Shown here one piece after another: positions 12,924 through 16,237 of a stretch of 16,237 nt of DNA. The stretch lies in the NCBI GenBank assembly GCA_004556705.1, contig SFGA01000043.1, positions 1 to 16,237 of the forward strand, read 5' to 3'. Below the pieces are notes generated by a model. It was not told the DNA's origin. It saw nothing but the letters and a program-made list of their open reading frames with translations, and did no database searches. The position numbers and the translations under genes are program-made. Numbering within the stretch: the first letter of the stretch is position 1; every line of letters begins with the position of its first letter. This stretch comes from Ruminococcus sp. Its GTDB lineage: Bacteria; Bacillota; Clostridia; Oscillospirales; Acutalibacteraceae.

Positions 12924-14207
12924 ATGTTTAAAGAAAAATTAATAATAGATTTAATGAAAAGAAATTACTCTAAAATACAATGCTTGATAGGAGACACTTT
13001 AGAATTGGATATAGACGTTTTAGTAAATGACACTCCTTTTGATATAGAATCCTTTGATATATTAATAGAACAAGGTCTAGATAATGGTAAATTTAATATC
13101 CAAAACGCAGAAATTATAAAAAACAAAAACAATTTTGTTTGTTCTTTATCTAATAAATTTACTAGTATAAAAGGTAAGCATTTCATAGATGTTTCTATAG
13201 TTAAAAATGGTTATAAAAAAACAACTTTTAAAATTCCATTTGAAGTTTATGAAGGTGCTATATCAGAAGATTCAGAAGAACAAGAAATATATATATCTGT
13301 TCTAGAAGAAATAAAGAACGAAATACTAAAAGGAAACAACTTAAACAATGAACTTAAATCTAAAATAACAGAGGGAAATACCTTAAAAAATAACTTAACA
13401 TCAAAAATAAACGAAGGAAATATTTTAAAGAATGAATTATCAACAAAAATAAATGAAGGAAATGATTTAAAAAATAACTTAACATCAAAAATAACAGATG
13501 GCAATACTTTAAAAAATGAATTGTTATCAAAAATAACAGAAAGTAATATATCTAAAAATGAATTATCTTCAAAAATAGAAGATGCTAAAACAATAAATAA
13601 CACTTTATCTCAAAATATAGAAAATGGCAATATAAAACAAATAAAAAACAATTCTGATGATTGGATTAATTTTAAAAAAAATGGAGGATACATTCAAGGA
13701 AGCGGAGGTATTCAAATAAAAGGCGTTGGGTTTTCTAGGACTGATGGAAGTATTTTTTTAAGAGGGAGAAATTCTGGTGATAATGACGGAATTTATGTAA
13801 ATAATACAAATGTTAACCCTGAGAAAAATTTAATAATAGACTTAGGGAACTCATCAAATAAATGGAAATCTGTTGCAGCCGGAGGAAATAATAAAAACCA
13901 AAAAGGATTTAATGCCTCTCTTAACGGAATGCTAGAACAATGGGGTATGATTTTGTTTGACGGAACTTATCAAGAAGGAGAAATAAACATAGAGGAAAGA
14001 TTTCCTACCGCTTTCCCTAATTCCTTATTAAATATTCAACTTACTTTAATGGTTAATAAATATGATACAGGCAAATTTACAAATATTTGTGTTATAGATG
14101 ATTTAGGAGAAAACTCTAGACCGAATGAAAGTTTTAAAATATACGCTAAATTTAAAAGCGATGGAGCTTGGACCTTTAAATTGTTTTGGCGAGCAATAGG
14201 ATATTAA
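12924..14207 (+). CDS. BppU-like baseplate protein / receptor-binding tail fibre, 427 aa
   Basis: Residues 1-115 look like the BppU N-terminal Ig-like domain that attaches to the baseplate (a chain of strands with VNDTPFDIESFDILIEQG and KGKHFIDVSIVKNGYKKTTFKIPFEVYEG). Residues 136-233 are seven 14-residue coiled-coil repeats. Residues 250-330 hold fibre strands including LIIDLGNSSNKWKSVAAGG, a common phage fibre motif. Residues about 336-427 resemble the gp53-like tail fibre C-terminal domain (LEQWG, FPTAFPN, ending FWRAIGY). It would be a trimeric receptor-binding protein. AGGAG for ATG 12924 lies inside the end of Tal, 2 bases separate the genes. Confidence 0.75.
   Translation: MFKEKLIIDLMKRNYSKIQCLIGDTLELDIDVLVNDTPFDIESFDILIEQGLDNGKFNIQNAEIIKNKNNFVCSLSNKFTSIKGKHFIDVSIVKNGYKKTTFKIPFEVYEGAISEDSEEQEIYISVLEEIKNEILKGNNLNNELKSKITEGNTLKNNLTSKINEGNILKNELSTKINEGNDLKNNLTSKITDGNTLKNELLSKITESNISKNELSSKIEDAKTINNTLSQNIENGNIKQIKNNSDDWINFKKNGGYIQGSGGIQIKGVGFSRTDGSIFLRGRNSGDNDGIYVNNTNVNPEKNLIIDLGNSSNKWKSVAAGGNNKNQKGFNASLNGMLEQWGMILFDGTYQEGEINIEERFPTAFPNSLLNIQLTLMVNKYDTGKFTNICVIDDLGENSRPNESFKIYAKFKSDGAWTFKLFWRAIGY
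13329..13622 (+). repeat. Seven 42-bp (14-residue) coiled-coil repeats in the fibre gene
   Basis: Seven in-frame units, residues 136-233, have the consensus (E/D)GN.LKN(E/N)L.SKI(T/N). Fourteen residues are two heptads with hydrophobic L and I positions, as in parallel fibre stalks. The last two units are more diverged. Confidence 0.88.
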
Positions 14208-14222
14208 AGGAGGTATTTGTTA

Positions 14223-14468
14223 ATGTATGAAAAAATTTTTTATGCTAGAATTTTCAAAAATGAAATAATGGGATTTTATTCAAACGAATTATTTAATAAG
14301 CATGAATTAGATTTTAATTTTATAACTATAGATGAAGAGTTGTGGATATATATATCAGAAGAGGGTATTAGATTTATAGATTTAGATAAATATTATGAAT
14401 TTATGAAAAGTAAAGAAGAAAAGGACAATATATTAACTATAGATAATATAGATATGTTCTATTCTTAG
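14223..14468 (+). CDS. Small acidic hypothetical protein, 81 aa
   Basis: No family recognised. The protein is acidic and aromatic-rich (YEKIFYARIFKNEIMGFYSNELF at the start, ITIDEELWIYISEEGIRFID in the middle), with no membrane segment. ATG 14223 is 8 bases after AAAGGAGGT; the in-frame TTG at 14217 is too close. In other phages small proteins at this place, between fibre and lysis genes, may be fibre chaperones or XkdX-like proteins, but the sequence does not decide. It lies 15 bases after the fibre gene, so it is probably co-transcribed. Confidence 0.65.
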   Translation: MYEKIFYARIFKNEIMGFYSNELFNKHELDFNFITIDEELWIYISEEGIRFIDLDKYYEFMKSKEEKDNILTIDNIDMFYS

Positions 14469-14470
14469 AT

Positions 14471-14499
14471 TTGATTAAATTAAAAAAGTATTGTATAAT
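14471..14499 (+). promoter_or_regulatory. Promoter for the lysis module
   Basis: TTGATT at 14471-14476 and a perfect TATAAT at 14494-14499 are 17 bp apart, directly after the preceding stop codon. The start site would be near 14506, within the left arm of the following hairpin. Confidence 0.65.
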
Positions 14500-14501
14500 A
14501 T

Positions 14502-14533
14502 AATTACAGATTGTTTCCAGTCTGTAATTTTTT
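14502..14533 (+). terminator. Terminator hairpin before the endolysin gene
   Basis: A 12-bp stem AATTACAGATTG / CAGTCTGTAATT (one G-T pair) with loop TTTC is followed by TTTTTT (14528-14533). It would stop transcripts from the tail genes. A transcript begun at 14506 would contain only a shortened form at its 5' end. Confidence 0.85.
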
Positions 14534-14551
14534 CTATTTAGGAGGTAATTT

Positions 14552-15223
14552 ATGGCAAATTGGTTAGGAGATGGAGGACACGGCGGAAAAGACCCAGGAG
14601 CTACTAATAAAGGCAGAAAAGAAAGTGAAGACGTGTTAAGAATTTCTAAAAGAGTTAAAGAGTTAATGGAATTCAATGGAGAAAAATTCGATTTAACTAG
14701 AAATACAGATACTTTTTTAGAATTGTCAGATAGAACAAATATTGAAAATAGAGGAAATTACAATTACTTCGTATCTTTTCATAGAAACGCTTTTCAACCT
14801 AATAAAGCTAAAGGTGTTGAAACTTACTCATTATCTTCCGTTGGTGCTGGTAGAGAATTGGCTTTGAAAATACAGAATAATCTTAAAGAAATATTCTACA
14901 ACAGAGGAGTTAAAACTTCTAATTTTTATGTTTTAAGAAAAACAAATTGTTCCGCTGTTTTAATAGAACTAGGATTTATAGATAATGATGAAGACAATAA
15001 AATATTTGATTCTAAATTTGAAGAAATAGCAATAGCTATAACTAAAGCTTGTCTTTCTCAAGTAGGAAAAGATTTTAAATATCCTAATAATCAACAAACT
15101 AATGATAAGAAAGGTTTTTATAGAGTTATTGCTGGTAGTTATCAAGAAAAACAAAACGCTATTGATATGCAAGAAATGTTAAGAAACAAAGGTATTCCGA
15201 GCTTTTTAGAATATAGAGAATAG
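14552..15223 (+). CDS. Endolysin: N-acetylmuramoyl-L-alanine amidase (Amidase_3) with SPOR-like tail, 223 aa
   Basis: It cleaves the bond between MurNAc and L-Ala of peptidoglycan at the end of infection. The Amidase_3 domain (residues 1-175) has the zinc ligands and catalytic Glu: His10 in GDGGHGGKDPGA, Glu24, His77 in VSFHRNAF and Glu139 in AVLIELGFI. There is no signal peptide, so export depends on a holin. Residues about 186-223 (KGFYRVIAGSYQEKQNAIDMQEMLRNKG) look like a SPOR domain, a known peptidoglycan-binding module, though short. The start has AGGAGG upstream of ATG 14552. It precedes the holin genes in the lysis module. The first catalytic loop reads DGGHGG rather than the usual DPGHGG. 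Confidence 0.92.
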   Translation: MANWLGDGGHGGKDPGATNKGRKESEDVLRISKRVKELMEFNGEKFDLTRNTDTFLELSDRTNIENRGNYNYFVSFHRNAFQPNKAKGVETYSLSSVGAGRELALKIQNNLKEIFYNRGVKTSNFYVLRKTNCSAVLIELGFIDNDEDNKIFDSKFEEIAIAITKACLSQVGKDFKYPNNQQTNDKKGFYRVIAGSYQEKQNAIDMQEMLRNKGIPSFLEYRE

Positions 15224-15234
15224 GATGTGATTAG

Positions 15235-15450
15235 GTGAATTTTAAAAATATATTAAACAAACTTAAAAATCCTCAAATAACAATTTTTTTAGTACTCCAA
15301 GTAGGAATGTTATTAATGCAGTTTGGCATAGATGTTAATAATGAATGGTTAAATAATACAATGGTTATAATTTGCTCAATTTTAGTTGTCTTAGGAATAA
15401 TGAACAATCCAAATACTAAAGGGTTTCATCCTTTAGAAGAAGAAAAATAG
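15235..15450 (+). CDS. Phage holin, phi-LC3 type, 71 aa
   Basis: Two hydrophobic segments at about 14-32 and 41-58 and the ending GIMNNPNTKGFHPLEEEK fit the Phage_holin_1 (phi LC3) family, whose second segment is followed by a D/N-P-x-T-K-G motif. It forms membrane lesions that release the endolysin. The start is GTG 15235 with AGGATGTGA upstream, 11 bases after the amidase stop. The next gene begins 3 bases after its stop. Confidence 0.85.
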   Translation: MNFKNILNKLKNPQITIFLVLQVGMLLMQFGIDVNNEWLNNTMVIICSILVVLGIMNNPNTKGFHPLEEEK

Positions 15451-15453
15451 CAT

Positions 15454-15729
15454 ATGAACTGTGACAACTGTTGCAATAAAGATGCTGTAATAGAAGAATT
15501 AAGAGAGCAAGTTAAAGATCATCAAAAAAGATTAACCATTATAGAGAGAGATAATAGCGTAAATGCTTTAAGATTTGAACAAATAATGAAGATATGTGAA
15601 GAAAATAAAAGAGAATTAGCAGAATTGAACAAAAAACCAAACAGAATGGTTCAAACTTTCATTAATGCTTTTATTACAGCTACAGTTGCGGGAGTTGTTA
15701 GCTTTATAGGATATCTATTAATGAAATAG
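15454..15729 (+). CDS. XhlA-like membrane protein (hemolysin/holin accessory), 91 aa
   Basis: Residues about 10-60 form a charged coiled coil (EELREQVKDHQKRLTIIERD...FEQIMKICEENKRELAEL) and residues about 69-89 one transmembrane segment (FITATVAGVVSFIGYLLM) at the C-terminus. This is the XhlA layout; in Bacillus PBSX, XhlA works with holin and amidase in lysis. Four cysteines lie near the N-terminus (NCDNCCN), which is unusual. The Shine-Dalgarno is weak, so translation is probably coupled to the holin gene 3 bases upstream. Confidence 0.78.
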   Translation: MNCDNCCNKDAVIEELREQVKDHQKRLTIIERDNSVNALRFEQIMKICEENKRELAELNKKPNRMVQTFINAFITATVAGVVSFIGYLLMK

Positions 15730-15744
15730 TTAGGAGTGTGCGTT

Positions 15745-16065
15745 TTGGACTTAAAAGAATATGAAAAAGCTTTAGAATTAACACAAAAGGTAATGGAAGG
15801 TATAAGCGACAGGAAATTTGAAGATGACAGAAGGAACAGAAGGAAAGAGAAAGTATTATATTTTTCTTTAATAGCAAATCTAATTATGACCATTTTCTTC
15901 ACTTTTGTTGTAGGATTCTTTATTTATTTTATTTCTAATTTTAATTTTGAATCTAACGCAGTTAAAGAAACTGTTACTATAGAAGGGACTGACGCTCAAT
16001 ATAATAGCATAAAAGGTAATAACAATTCCATTAATACTGGAGGTGCTGATTCATGGGGAAAGTAG
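15745..16065 (+). CDS. Third single-pass membrane protein of the lysis module, 106 aa
   Basis: The protein has an acidic/basic helix at residues 1-36 (EKALELTQKVMEGISDRKFEDDRRNRRKEK), one strong transmembrane segment at about 37-64, and an Asn/Gly-rich tail (TDAQYNSIKGNNNSINTGG). The basic run before the membrane segment predicts an N-in, C-out topology. The start is TTG 15745, 6 bases after TAGGAGTG; an in-frame GTG at 15736 lies inside that site. It follows the XhlA-like gene by 15 bases. It may be a holin regulator or spanin-like accessory, but no family is recognised. Confidence 0.62.
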   Translation: MDLKEYEKALELTQKVMEGISDRKFEDDRRNRRKEKVLYFSLIANLIMTIFFTFVVGFFIYFISNFNFESNAVKETVTIEGTDAQYNSIKGNNNSINTGGADSWGK

Positions 16066-16103
16066 TAGTTGAAAGGAAAAAGATAATTTTTAAAAAGAAA
16101 TGA
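16053..16103 (+). CDS. Micro-ORF, 16 aa, strong Shine-Dalgarno
   Basis: GGAGGTG at 16039-16045 lies 7 bases before ATG 16053, one of the best binding sites in the window. The 16-codon frame encodes MGKVVVERKKIIFKKK, highly basic. It begins 13 bases inside the previous gene and its TGA overlaps the next start (ATGA). The next gene has no Shine-Dalgarno of its own, so this frame may serve as a translational coupler, or the peptide may have its own role. Confidence 0.45.
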   Translation: MGKVVVERKKIIFKKK

Positions 16104-16237
16104 TGACCAATAAAGATATTAAAAAGATTTTAAATTGTCCCTCTAGAGTTACATTGAATTTAGTATTAGATTTAGTTAATTTAAAAGATAGAGAATTAAA
16201 AGCAATAACTTTAATGGACATAAAAGGTAATACTAGA
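16100..16237 (+). CDS. Start of a probable HTH / sigma-like regulator (partial)
   Basis: The frame from ATG 16100 is open to the window end (46 residues, MMTNKDIKKIL...). ELKAITLMDIKGNTR resembles the start of a helix-turn-helix in sigma region 4-like and phage late regulators, where an L-x-x-I-x-L segment precedes a G-x-T-x-E helix. An ATG at 16103 is also in frame. With so little sequence the family is uncertain. At the end of a lysis module it could be a transcription activator. Confidence 0.45.
   Translation, partial: MMTNKDIKKILNCPSRVTLNLVLDLVNLKDRELKAITLMDIKGNTR

Noticed and set aside
13247..13603. 118-codon open frame on the - strand
   Set aside because: It is the antisense of the low-complexity coiled-coil repeats of the fibre gene, with a Phe/Ser/Leu-rich product and no credible ribosome binding site.

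Overview
The window is very AT-rich. It has strong GGAGG-type ribosome binding sites, near-consensus sigma-A promoters and AGA/ATA-rich codon usage. This points to a Clostridium-like Firmicute, and the content is that of a temperate siphophage. Every gene I can support is on the + strand. No integrase, terminase, portal or CI-type repressor is visible. Instead there is a plasmid-style replication module, so the best reading is part of a phage-plasmid (an extrachromosomal prophage). Species cannot be assigned from the sequence alone.

Layout. 1-90: end of an unknown gene and its terminator. 120-430: an origin-like region with three tandem 21-bp iterons, four 11-bp AT-rich repeats and a strong promoter covered by a palindrome. 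431-1514: replication operon with a ribbon-helix-helix (RHH) regulator, a short RepA_N-type initiator carrying origin-like repeats inside its gene, and a short protein resembling only the first winged helix of Rep_3 initiators, followed by a terminator. 1515-3128: two small accessory operons, each with its own promoter and each ending with a miniature ImmA/IrrE-like zinc peptidase; the two peptidases are clear paralogues. A 14-base all-G/C islet lies in the leader of the first operon.

3130-14468: virion genes in canonical siphophage order: GP20-type scaffold, major capsid, three neck/connector proteins, major tail protein, tail chaperones G and GT (joined by a -1 frameshift at TTTTTTA), tape measure with four 44-residue repeats, Dit, Tal, a BppU-like receptor-binding fibre and a small acidic protein. 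Intrinsic terminators divide this region (after capsid, chaperone and tape measure, and before the amidase). Two are followed at once by an almost identical extended -10 plus Shine-Dalgarno leader, which suggests stepwise control of expression.

14471-16237: lysis module with an Amidase_3 endolysin carrying a SPOR-like tail, a phi-LC3-type holin, an XhlA-like membrane protein, a third single-pass membrane protein, a 16-residue micro-ORF with an excellent Shine-Dalgarno, and the start of a probable DNA-binding protein that runs off the window.
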